A DNA stretch of 64,000 nucleotides from Panulirus ornatus (Eukaryota; Arthropoda; Malacostraca; Decapoda; Palinuridae), in NCBI RefSeq assembly GCF_036320965.1, contig NC_092265.1:2748501-2812500 (forward strand). The letters run 5' to 3'. The first letter of the stretch is position 1. The number at the start of each line of letters is the position of its first letter. The notes below the pieces were generated by a model. It was not told where the DNA came from. It did no database searches and saw only the letters and a list, made by a program, of their open reading frames with translations. Made by a program: the position numbers and the translations under genes. This document shows, piece by piece, positions 38,397 through 48,862 of the stretch.

Positions 38397-39049
38397 CATG
38401 ACGCGGGATCCCAGACCACCTCGCTTGGGTCTGCGTTGTCTGTGTATCTATGTAACTCTGTGCAGTGTTCTTCCTATGATTCCCACACACTCAGTAACTG
38501 ATGCATTCTCAACCTAATCTTAATGAGGCTCGCCACAAGACATATAAGGGAGATACCTGGCAAATATTGGCCTTTCAGAATTGTTTAGGAATATTTCGGG
38601 CTTTCGAATCTAATACAGCCATCTACCATCTACCTATAAATATATGTACAAAATTTTAACTCTGAATACTCTGATGTTAGAGCATCATTTATGTTGAGTA
38701 TATATTTCTAAGTCACAACGTTCATCACACGTTTTAAGACTCTGATATCAGTAGAGAGCTCTGTATCCAGCAACTGTTAGTACAGAAGATAATGAACAGA
38801 TAAGTCAAAGTTCAGGTTCCCAGAACCATTTGCATAATTATACGAGGGGAAACGGCTGAGAAGCCAGATCCACATCTTCAGTACATGGGATGGGAACCTT
38901 AGCGTTGAGTCCCCGTTGCCGTTAACCGTCTGTTTTGCAAGGAACCACACACACAAAAACTGCCTTCTTTTGGCTTAATCTTTAGGATGCCTGAGAGAGA
39001 GAGGCTCTCCTCCCCACTCCATAACCTCCCCGTCTTGATAATTAAACCA
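38397..39049. other. No gene seen
   Basis: Ordinary sequence. Confidence 0.5.
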
Positions 39050-39661
39050 TCCTTATCTGTAAAACTCCCCATCTCTTTTAACCTTCCCTCGCCCCGTGAA
39101 CCGTCTCCTCCCCGCGACTTTCCCCGGCCGGTAAACTCCCCACTCCGCTGATAACGGCAGATTCTGTGAAAAAAGTAATTCGTGACTCCTGCCCACACCC
39201 CGTAAACCGTCTTGGCTGTCAGCCTCCCGCCGCTCCCTGTTCCTCCCCAGCCGCACGATCCACTGCAGCCCCGTCAGGATCTCAACCTCAGAGGTGCTCC
39301 TCCCTCAGTGTGTTTACTCCACCGTATGGACCCTTCACTGCTCCCCGACCATGCAAACCTCTCTCATTCTATTAAACTCACGTGCCCCGTCAACCTCCCC
39401 TGCCTCACCCGCCCCGATATCCTCCCCAGGCCCAGTAACCTTCCCGGCAGCCTCTCTCTCCCTGAAGACCTCCTCGCCCCGATAGTTTCCTCCGCTCCAG
39501 CAGCCTCGCCCCGCATAGTCAACTTTCCTCACCCCGTAAATCTCCTTTGCCCAGGGAGCTTTTCCTGCACCATAAACATCCCTTACCTCCCCCTGAATCA
39601 CCCTAGCTTCGTGAAGCTCCCCCTATACCTTCAGCCTCAATGTCCCCTTAACCTCCCCTAG
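39050..39661. repeat. Degenerate C-rich ~19-bp minisatellite
   Basis: CCTCGCCCCGTGAACC-, CTCACCCCGTAAATCTCC- and CGCCCCGATATCCTCC-type units recur throughout, typically about 19-20 bases apart. The strong strand asymmetry (C+T on plus) keeps several frames open, including 39212-39661 plus. I see no protein domain. Confidence 0.6.
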
Positions 39662-39778
39662 CTCCCCTTAATCCTCCCCCGCCTCGTGAACTTCCCCTAG
39701 CTCCCCTTAATCCTCCCCCGCCTCGTGAACTCCCCCTACCTCCCCTTAATCCTCCCCCGCCTCGTGAACATCTCCTAC
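39662..39778. repeat. 39-bp tandem repeat, 3 copies
   Basis: Units beginning CTCCCCTTAATCCTCCCCC start at 39662, 39701 and 39740 and are almost identical. This is a recently amplified dimer of the C-rich unit to the left. Confidence 0.93.
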
Positions 39779-41324
39779 CACCTCCCAAACTGTATATCTC
39801 TGCCTCACAGTCTCTTGCTAATCCTCATTAATTACATTATCTACAGTTCCCTCGTATTTTCACGTCTATCTTAATGGTTATCTTTTAATAGGTAGAACAA
39901 TTAGCTCCCGCCCGTTGATTAGACCATTGCGGGTTGGGGCGGGGCTGGTCAGGGGTATGCGCACGGTATACTCTGGTATACTAATGCACACCTGAAGGTT
40001 AGAGAGCAAATATGGCGCTGGGGGAGATATACTGAGAGAAACACATTTGACTGTAAGCGTCTGCATTCAGCGGAGTATTGGTAAAGCAGGTTCTGGGAAC
40101 GTACTAAACCGGACGTTTTGTGGGTATGTTAATGTGTTCCTCTCCCTGATTGTAGCAGCTTCAAGTTCAGCGAACGCAAGGACCCACAGGAAGGAATTTA
40201 GGTATTCCACTGTAAACTTGCGTCAGCAGTACAATGTACCGTCGAGGGAACCAACGAGTCGAGATTCTTGGAATGTGTTGGGAAAAGTGGGATTAACAAA
40301 GGATGTATGCACTGGAGACGCTTGAAGTAGACCCAGTTGAATGAAAGATTAATCTGGCTTTGAAAAATGAAGTATGCTTTCGCCTGGCATGTTTAGATTA
40401 GCTCATCTGTTGACATTTACAGCAGTAATTGGCTTCTATCTTCCTTTTTTATATTTTCCTATCTGTCTTTTTTTTTTCCATAGCCTTTCTTTATCTCATT
40501 TGAGTCTTGGCTTACTTGAGGATTTTTGACCGTGATAGGAGCCTTGGGTTTGATAAGATATACTGCCGGAGGTACTGAGGAACAGATACATTACTCGTCT
40601 TTTTTGCCTTCATTTACAGGCAACGTACACCTCCGGCTTTGCACCCGCGGAACAGTTCATTCAGACATAAACAAAAGACATGCGCAGTTTAGATTCTAAT
40701 ACTTTTTTCTACTGATAATGGTATTCAATCTCTAACTTTATACTATATGGTCCGTGTACAGTTCCTCTCCTATGAAAATTCGGAACTGAAATACCGATAT
40801 AGACAACTTATGAAACAGAGTGTCGGATATTGTCCTGCACTGTACTATACAGTTGCCTAGATGATGTTATTTGAGGAACCACTGGCCTATATAGTGGCCT
40901 AGATCATGTGACTCAAGGAAAACGATGACCGTCGTAGGTGTTATGATAAAACTTGAGGCATCTATTCACACACACAAATTTCAGGCTCCGTTCTAAATAC
41001 TTATAACCCACCCACAACGACCAGGAGTGGTATTTATCCTATGTACAGCGGGATTCAGGACATGGGTGCGATTATATTGTCCTCCACTGTCAAACAGTCG
41101 AGGAAAAATATGTAACTTAATAATGATGCTCTGATAAACAGATCTCATGAGAAGGCTTCTACATACTCAGGCAAACAGGTTTCCAAATTGTCTTTGTGTT
41201 TACCCAATGATTTCTGTGTAACTTCTTTAACAAGAGGCTTAGAGTGAAAGGAGGAAGGACAGGTCAAGTGACAAGAGGACAAAATCAACATGACGCTTTG
41301 GACTATGTAAATAACCCTTTGTGC
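39779..41324. other. No gene seen
   Basis: About 1.5 kb of ordinary sequence. Two diverged copies of a 'tatatagtggcctagatcatg'-like block at 40850-40910 hint at an old duplication. Confidence 0.45.
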
Positions 41325-41490
41325 AGGACAGCACGAGCCTTGAGCTTGACGGAATGACCCATGAGAACAACGTTACGACCCTTACGAATGATGACTTGGC
41401 TTTTGATTTCTGACCTTTCCGGGTCAGGTTAAAAGGTCACCCAGTCATACCCAAGGATTGGCGATCGAGGGGTTATGACCGATTCCAAAC
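41325..41490. repeat. Foldback-like family copy
   Basis: Left arm modules CACGAGCCTTGAGCTTGACG, ATGACCCATGAGAACAACG and TACGACCCTTACGAATGATG (41330-41395). A core contains GACCTTTCCGGGTCAGG and 'agtcataccc'. The right arm is AAGGATTGGCGATCGAGGGG. Same order as the 23.5-kb copy, with a single right module. Confidence 0.65.
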
Positions 41491-42524
41491 ATAGAGTATT
41501 GAACGCAGTTTTACAGACGGTGTGCCAGGTTAATAGATGAGGCAACATAATGCTAGACTGTAGGATGTCACTACAAGCACACATGCGTTGATCTCCGGAT
41601 ACAAGATCACGTACCTGTAGATCATAAGGTCAGGAATGGTTCAGGAGAGGGGAATTATGACACGATGTGAGTATGAAGGTGTGAGAATGAAAAAAGAGCT
41701 GCGATGGTTATCATTAGGAATATATGAAGGCCCTGAGCCCAAGGATTATGATACAGCTTTACGTGATCATTACATAACTATCCACAGCGTTTGACTGTAC
41801 CTACGGAGAAATACAAGTAGGAGCTGACTACATAGAGTCACAGGTGTACAGACAGATATAGATGATGGGCAATGTGAACTACAGCGGATTCTGTAAGATT
41901 CCTGGGCGTTGGAAAAAGAAAAAAAGATGATAGGTTTAACTAGAAACAAGAGTATAATACAATTAAAGCAGATTTGGCCCGGGAATATTATAGGAACCTA
42001 TTAAATGAAATTACTGCTTTTAAGGAGGTTCGGGTGGGGAAAATTATAAGAGCCGGGAGTCGGATGCTGGAAATTACAGAACCTGTGCTGGCTGGAATAT
42101 GAAGAAAGGAGAAGAAAAAAAAATGCAGGATCTTGAACCAGATCAGATACGAATCACTGCAAGACTCGGGTGAGTTGAGATAAAGATAAGAGATAAAAAA
42201 CAGGATCTGAGCTGATGTGGGTAAGGGTGGAGGAGAGAATCGAGTTGCCTAAGGCATTGTAAACACGAGCGAGAGGAGACGCCGCCGACGACGAAGTGTG
42301 GTGGTGGCGGCAGAAGGAGGGAAGAGGTTCACTCAACTCTCTCATGCTTGTCTGCTGAACGACTCGTACACGTAGTCACACTTACGTGCGAGATGATTAG
42401 AGAATGAAAATGGAAAGAGAAGTGACTGATGTCCCGTCGGTACAGTATGGATGAGAGATATGGGCTTTTGACAAAATATAGAAAAGAATGTGAATGTTTT
42501 GGGATGAGTTCTGGACCATTGGCC
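41491..42524. other. No gene seen
   Basis: Ordinary purine-leaning sequence; no recognised feature. Confidence 0.45.
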
Positions 42525-42802
42525 CCTCATCTACCCCACGGCTCACTTCAGCCCTCCCTTGGTTTACTTCGCTGCCATGTCCACCCTAGCGAAAACACTC
42601 CACTTCCTCCAAGTTCTATCCATTCAAAGCCACACTCCAAATAACCTGTCTCTCTTCACTACTAAACCTGATAACCTTGGTTTTAGTCACATGAACCCTC
42701 AAATTTCTCCTTTGGCATAATCTCCCAAATTCTGACACCTGATTCTGCAGTTTCTCACTCGAATCTGCCATGAGCACCGTGTCATCAGCAAACAACAAAT
42801 GA

Positions 42803-42805
<3 letters not shown>
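42525..42805 (-). pseudogene. LINE reverse transcriptase internal fragment (FADD region)
   Basis: Minus frame 42807-42616 reads HLLFADDTVLMADSSEKLQN, then EFGRLCQRRNLRVHVTKTKVIRFS and VIWSVALNG. These align with QLLFADDTALVADSCEKLQK, EFGKVCGGRKLRVNVNKSKVIRYS and VNWEVSLNG of the copy at 19.5-21.2 kb. Homology continues less clearly to about 42525. The 5' side stops immediately before the FADD block at an (AT)n run (42806), so only about 90 residues of the RT remain. Confidence 0.88.

Positions 42806-42889
<84 letters not shown>
42806..42889. repeat. (AT)n microsatellite at the LINE fragment boundary
   Basis: Uninterrupted TA run of about 84 bp abutting RT homology. Confidence 0.99.
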
Positions 42890-42893
<4 letters not shown>

Positions 42894-43138
42894 AAGTAAT
42901 TATACCACCTAACGAACCCTTTTATGGAGTTAATGTAGCGTCAAGGATGTGCTTCAATCAGGAGCAAAGAAATGATGGACTCCTTTGGAATGAAATACTC
43001 CTGGACGACACTTTCTGCTATTCATTCAATGGTAATTATACAATCTCCCCGAAGGTGACTTTTTCAACCACGGTGTTACCACTCAGACTGGCGGAGTCCG
43101 ATAACACTTTCATTTTTCACTCCTCCATTTATCCTGTC

Positions 43139-43139
<1 letters not shown>

Positions 43140-43221
<82 letters not shown>
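43140..43221. repeat. (CT)n microsatellite
   Basis: Uninterrupted CT run of about 82 bp. Confidence 0.99.
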
Positions 43222-43224
<3 letters not shown>

Positions 43225-43539
43225 TTGCCCGCACACCCCCACACCCTCCCTATTTCCTCCTACACCGCCCCTATCGACACACATACCCATTAGGGTCCAT
43301 GCTCCATCAGGAGACACGTTATCATATCGTCCAGCTATCATATTGTCCCGCCACGGTTCACTAGGCCAGCGGCACATCTACACCGTCGGCGCGGACCGTA
43401 TCCACAGCAGGCGTATTATCCCGGGGGCCTCACCTGTCTCTCCCTAATGACCTTCATCCCCCGGCAGCACCACCTGCCTGGCCTTCGCTCCATCACCTGT
43501 TGACCCCCAGTGCTACATTATTTCGCTCCTCTTGCCTCC
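43222..43539. other. No gene seen
   Basis: Ordinary C-rich sequence. Confidence 0.5.
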
Positions 43540-43790
43540 CTTGATGCAATCTGGTGAGCCAGGAGGGAGAGGGAGTGATCGAGGGAGTGGTTGGATGGAG
43601 GGTAGGGTAGCAAAGGGGGAACGATGGATTGAAGGAGTGAGGGAGGAATAAAAAAGAAAAGAAAGGAAAGGGGTAAGTGAAGACAGAATAATGGAGGGAA
43701 ATGGTAAATGAGGGTGGGAAATAAGGGTGGATGGAGGGAAGGAGAGAGATAGAATGATGGAGGGAAGGGACGGATGCAGAGATTGGGACC
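43540..43790. repeat. Purine-rich GGAGGGA-type low-complexity tract
   Basis: GGAGGGA, GATGGAGGGAA and GAGGGAGTGG words dominate over 250 bp without a fixed period; likely a decayed purine-rich tandem repeat. Confidence 0.6.
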
Positions 43791-43798
43791 GAGGTCAC

Positions 43799-43902
<104 letters not shown>

Positions 43903-44214
43903 GTTCGTAAGGAAAAATGTTTCCAGTCCAATTTGTCGCCATGAAAGTATTTCGGTGGTTGCATTGCCCACACCTGGCCTGGCTGACATTTGTCTGGCGG
44001 CAGCATCTGTGCCACATGCTGCCGCCAGCCGGTCCTCACACCGCGGACTTCCCATCATTACTCTAAACTGATACAACGAGTTGCGGACATGGTTTACCTT
44101 GTCATCTGAAGTTAGCGACACTTGAAGGAAAATTTTAGAGATGCGTGTGATGATAATCCTGTCATTTTAGTCATAGTGATTATTGCGTGACCTGTTGTCG
44201 TAACTCCTATTCGT

Positions 44215-44600
44215 AAAACGACTGTAGCAACCTGGAGTCCGAAGGTGCGACCCTTAAGCACGACGGTAACGCTACGACTCCTGAGCACGAAGGTACGAAC
44301 GACCCTTGAGCACGACGGTAACGCTACGACTCCTGAGCACGAAGGTACGAACGACCCTTAAGCACGACGGTAACGCTACGACTCCTGAGCACGAAGGTAC
44401 GAACGACCCTTGAGCACGACGGTAACGCTACGACTCCTGAGCACGAAGGTACGAACGACCCTTGAGCACGACGGTAACACTCTTGTTTATGGTGGTCTGA
44501 CTTTTAGACCGGCCATTAGGTGTTGAGTCAAAGATCCAGGCCATCATACCCAAATGTCCTACAGACTGCGTCACTGTAGACGAGCCTGAACATTGTACTC
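44215..44600. repeat. Foldback-like family copy with expanded left arm
   Basis: The left arm is a tandem array (44248-44481). The core 'gaccggccattaggtg...ccaggccatcataccc' lies at 44508-44560, with the CATCATACCC landmark also seen at 23.6 kb. The right side (AAATGTCCTACAGACTGCG) is only weakly similar to a reverse module. Confidence 0.65.
44248..44481. repeat. 52-bp tandem array, 4.5 copies
   Basis: Units start at 44248, 44300, 44352, 44404 and 44456. Each joins two module variants: CGACCCTTGAGCACGACGG and ACGACTCCTGAGCACGAAGG. Copies are nearly identical, differing mainly at TTAAG/TTGAG. It is a higher-order repeat of the dispersed ~20-base module. Confidence 0.95.
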
Positions 44601-44865
44601 ACTCTTGTCTATGAAACAAGCAAAGTGACACATGCACGTCAGGCTACCTCGCTCCTGGCCAGACCTAAACGCAAATTACCAGGAAAAGTCTGCAAAACGA
44701 ATTTCGCAGAACAAAAAAAAGCACAACAGAAAGCAGAGCAATCATGGGTAAACGAGGCGACGCAGGAGTGTCACACCGAATTACGAGATGGCATGCCTCG
44801 TGCAACGATGTGATGATGATTGCGGGCGAGGAGAAGATTTTTCATCAAGTAGATATAGCTTTGTG

Positions 44866-44869
<4 letters not shown>

Positions 44870-44953
<84 letters not shown>
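44870..44953. repeat. (GA)n microsatellite
   Basis: Uninterrupted GA run of about 84 bp. Confidence 0.99.
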
Positions 44954-44956
<3 letters not shown>

Positions 44957-45677
44957 ACCGACCGACTGGCCACCCAGCCAGCTACCCGCCCGAACATATG
45001 AGACGACTGTTCAGTGATTTCCCTGTTCCCGAACATCACATCTGGAGTAAACCCAAACATGAGACGTGTGTATGTCATTCCTCACCAGCTTACCATGAGC
45101 AGTTCATGTGTAGGTGTTACGTTCACTTCTGCCGAGATCTTTACCTCTGTATCCTCATCAAAGTTGAAGTTTACGATCGAGAATCGGAGAAAAGCAATGA
45201 ACAACTGCATCACATAGAAGGACAGGACTCATTAAGGACCCACGCACGTCATGCACACACAGTAATCAACATTGATAATAATACATGACCAGCAAAATCA
45301 CAAAACAACAAAGAAAAACTATTCCGTTGAAGAATAGGTCAGTGATTTAATTAACTTCACGACGTTGTTATATTCTAAAAGAAATATATACATCTAAATA
45401 ATATCTATTTGATAAAACCTTGAAGTGGTCGAGACGCGAGTTGTAAGATCCAACCCTTGCGTATTTTGTATTCTGGAGCAGTTCATAAGCTCCTCAAATA
45501 ACCTGTAAAATCGCTCTCAGTCCAGCGAGTGAGCAGCATACCTGATGGTGGTAAAAGATACGACGCATTGGTTGTCTTTGATGACGAGAAATTGTATCAA
45601 ATGGTTTGTTTTACTTACAAAATGAGAGTTTTTCTACGTATGCCCGGGCAACCACGAAGGACTAAAAGACAATAACC

Positions 45678-45681
<4 letters not shown>
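44954..45681. other. No gene seen
   Basis: Ordinary sequence; the plus frame 44998-45288 has no recognisable domain. Confidence 0.5.

Positions 45682-45709
<28 letters not shown>
45682..45709. repeat. (AT)n microsatellite, short
   Basis: TA run of about 28 bp adjoining a mobile-element fragment. Confidence 0.98.
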
Positions 45710-45713
<4 letters not shown>

Positions 45714-45855
45714 GGGATAGGGGAGAAAGAATACTGTCCACGTGTATTCCATGTGTCATAGAAGGCGACGACGAGGAGCGGGTGCTTGGGGTGAGGGCTG
45801 GAATTACATGACTGCCAATCCTCAAGCACCTCACCATGATCCATACACACATACC
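45710..45855 (-). mobile_element. Small composite fragment with LINE RT N-terminal piece
   Basis: Near 45805-45846 the plus strand 'ctgccaatcctcaagcacctcaccatg' matches 21118-21143 of the intact LINE. In minus sense it reads MDHGEVLEDWQ against MTHGEVPEDWR. The remaining 90 bases to the (AT)n run (CCTGGGATAGGGGAGAAAG onwards) do not match the LINE copy here and look like a second repeat joined to it. Confidence 0.65.
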
Positions 45856-47510
45856 TTGATTTTAAACGTGTCTTATATTTACGCAACTGTGGGCAAGCAT
45901 TTAGGGTGGTATATGTGAACGTTACATTCTCCACATGGAACTGCTGGACAATCTTAGCGTTTACCTACCCTTCCAATGAAAACAATCACTGGTAACGAGC
46001 GAGCCACAGCTTAACGCCACTTAGCAGTTTAGCGGCATTGGGTAGATACTGTGCAACAAACTACATCTGTTGTATTTTGTAGATAGTAATTGAATGATTG
46101 CACGTAGATGTTGCCCAAGCTGGTCCATTATCCGGCCTCGCTTTGGTAGAAGAGAGTAAATCGTCCTTAAAATTCACGAGAATTATCAATCATTATGAGC
46201 CAACGCATGTCTCAACGAGTTGCTTATGGTTATTGCATCAGCAACAGTGGCGGAGTTGCTGCTGCAACCTCCTAGTGTTTGTTCTTAATCGTGCGTATTA
46301 AGTTATCGTTGTTCTCAAACCATCGCCGTCACAATCTCAAAGTTAATCAGTATATGGTGATTTACGTCATTTTCAACCTTATCCTAACAACCTTTCTCTC
46401 ATTTTACTGGCCTCCACCGTCCCCGATATAAATAAACCGGTGCGACATCTTGCGGTTCAATAAGGTACTTTCGTCTCTTACTTCGTTGTTCGGACTTTGA
46501 TGTTTCGAAGCCACATTTTTGGGTGGGACTCGTAAGCAGGGCAGGACTTTCATCCGCGGATCAGTTTATCCAAACCACCTGTCCGGTATGAATGTAACCG
46601 GTGTGTCTGTGTTGATACAGTTGTCTTTAAACCGTTCTAAGGCAGTGTTACCTCAGTGCTACGTTGTGGAAATGGAAACAGTTTACCAACCAGTGAATGT
46701 TAAAGACAGTCACTCATATCTCTAAAGTGCTTAAGGAAAAATGCTTGCTGATAGAGACAAATATCTCGGGACACCCATCACGACAAAGAGACAAAGGAAT
46801 GGTTTGCTGTGGCCCTCACCAGGCAAGCGAATAGGGTCGAAGTGTTAACTGGTACTTCCGGCGAATCTCTGATCGTTTGGTCGTGACAGAAATTAACGCC
46901 AGGATTAATCTCATCTGTCAAAGTGATGGCGGATAACGAACCACTTCGGTGATGTCTAGAAAAGTACATAGACTATCCATGTAATACAGTACGTAGATAT
47001 CGTTTGTTTCATAATGTCTCTCCAATGATGATGAGTGAGCAGTTGTTCCGGGATGGATTTCGCGTACGTTTTCCATGACTCTCCGTCTTAGTTAAGGCGA
47101 GGTTGTTTTGGGGCTGATTTTTTGAGTAGCGTCTCATGAGCATGTCTGTGAGATTCTCTGTGAGAAGGGATGTCGTCGTTGGACTGGGTCAGTGGTTTGT
47201 GAATGGGGACTGGGTTGGTGTGGTGGGTGTGGCTCATTGTTTAACGTACTCGTACACCAGTTGTCGCTGTGGGTCATCGTGTTGAGGAAGGCGTGCTAGC
47301 GCATAGTTAACTCATCAGTGATTAGGTTGCTGATGGTGTTGTTTAGGATTTGGATTTGGTCTTTGCATGTCTAGAGTTCTGAGTGGTCTTCTTTGGATGG
47401 ATGTGACGTACGGTGAAGATGATACCACAGAAGGCACTTGAAGGATCTGAAGAAGAAGTGCCTCTTGTTCAGTGTAGCTTGGTGGTGGTGGTGCAGGGTT
47501 AGGGTGAGTG
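45856..47510. other. No gene seen
   Basis: About 1.6 kb of unique-looking sequence; a few short open frames, none recognisable. Confidence 0.45.
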
Positions 47511-48056
47511 TCAGCGAATTAGCTGGGAGATGATGAGCAGGTCATCATCTCCCACGAGTGAAGATATGTGTGTGTGAATGTCTGGATAGGATTCATGGTC
47601 CGGCACAGCAGCCGGTGAGGGCTCGAGTCTGCTCTCCGTGCTGGACCGGGGAGTGACGGGTCCCTCTGGACCAGGAAGCCTGGCGCAGGGCGAGGTCCCT
47701 CGGCTCTTGGCGGTTGCCAGAAGCTTTTCTTCGTTCTGCTGCAGCTGGTTGTCCTCGGTCCGTCGCAGCTGGGCACACCCGCTCCTCAGCCGTCCCTCTC
47801 GCAGCGTGGCCGGCCATATAGGTGTTACTGGACTCCACCTACATGAAGTTACTACGACACGCAGGAGGTACGTGGACGTTATTCTTTCTCCCTTATCCCC
47901 AGGGACTACTCTTAATCGGTTTAGTATTTTGTTCAGTAGAAATCTAGTCTCGTAGATCGCTCCCCTCCTTACAACGTTTTGGTTCCTCCCTGCATCCTTA
48001 CCATCACCCGCTTGGTGCCAGTCCCTCACGACGGTGCAGAATCTACCACTGATCAC
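47511..48056 (-). CDS. Unrecognised open frame, possible exon
   Basis: I do not recognise this product. It is a 181-codon frame not produced by a tandem repeat. The C-terminal half is compositionally protein-like: an acidic, Gln-rich stretch (RRTEDNQLQQNEEKLLA), a Pro/Ser-rich linker (LPGPEGPVTPRSSTESRLEP), then SLVGDDDLLIISQLIR before a TGA. No signal peptide, membrane segment or known motif is visible. The opposite strand is also open for 105 codons over part of it (47638-47955), which lowers confidence. It could be the 3' exon of a minus-strand gene, a decayed mobile element, or chance in a GC-richer patch. Confidence 0.25.
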   Translation of the reverse strand: MISGRFCTVVRDWHQAGDGKDAGRNQNVVRRGAIYETRFLLNKILNRLRVVPGDKGERITSTYLLRVVVTSCRWSPVTPIWPATLREGRLRSGCAQLRRTEDNQLQQNEEKLLATAKSRGTSPCARLPGPEGPVTPRSSTESRLEPSPAAVPDHESYPDIHTHISSLVGDDDLLIISQLIR

Positions 48057-48119
48057 CGCGTCTTGTTACTGCACTGAACTGACACCCTAGACACAGTACC
48101 TTACCTCACCTACGATACG

Positions 48120-48380
48120 ATAGGAGGCTTGTGGTGATGTAGGATAGGTAGGCATCCAGTGAGGTAGAGTAAGAGGCATTTAGTGAGATAGGTTATCAGA
48201 TATGTGGTGAGATAGGATTGGAGGCATCTAGTGAGATAGGAGGCATCTGATGAGATAGGATAGGAGACATTTAGTGAGATAGGATTGGGGGCATCTAGTG
48301 AGATCGGAGGCACATGATGAGATAGGATAGGGGGCATTTAGTGAGGCAGGATTGGAGACATCTAGTGATTTAGGATTAGG
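48120..48380. repeat. ~24-bp GAGATAGG minisatellite with 67-bp higher-order unit
   Basis: GTGAGATAGGATTGGAGGCATC-type units alternate with shorter TGAGATAGGAGGCATCTGA units. The combination repeats with a 67-bp period, with starts at 48207, 48274 and 48341. Confidence 0.9.
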
Positions 48381-48566
48381 GCCATGTGGTGGGCACACAG
48401 GGACAAACAAAACAAGTTCCTCGACGGTAAATATTCCTATTTGCCCTGTGGTTAAATCCCCATCGCCTACCATCCTGGGACACGGAACAAGAATTACTCG
48501 CTCTGCGTAAAGTCTTTGCATCATGTTAGTATGTTAGCTATATATATTAACCCTGAAACTATGTCA

Positions 48567-48781
<215 letters not shown>

Positions 48782-48856
<75 letters not shown>
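48782..48856. repeat. (AT)n microsatellite
   Basis: TA run with an early AA phase shift near 48790, like its partner on the other side of the SINE-like copy. Confidence 0.98.

Positions 48857-48862
<6 letters not shown>

Noticed and set aside
39212..39661. 149-codon Pro/Leu/Ser-rich plus frame
   Set aside because: Lies in a C/T-biased degenerate minisatellite; no domain, composition explains openness.
44248..44481. CRISPR-like array with repeat and spacer
   Set aside because: The whole 52-bp unit, including the putative spacer, is repeated identically.
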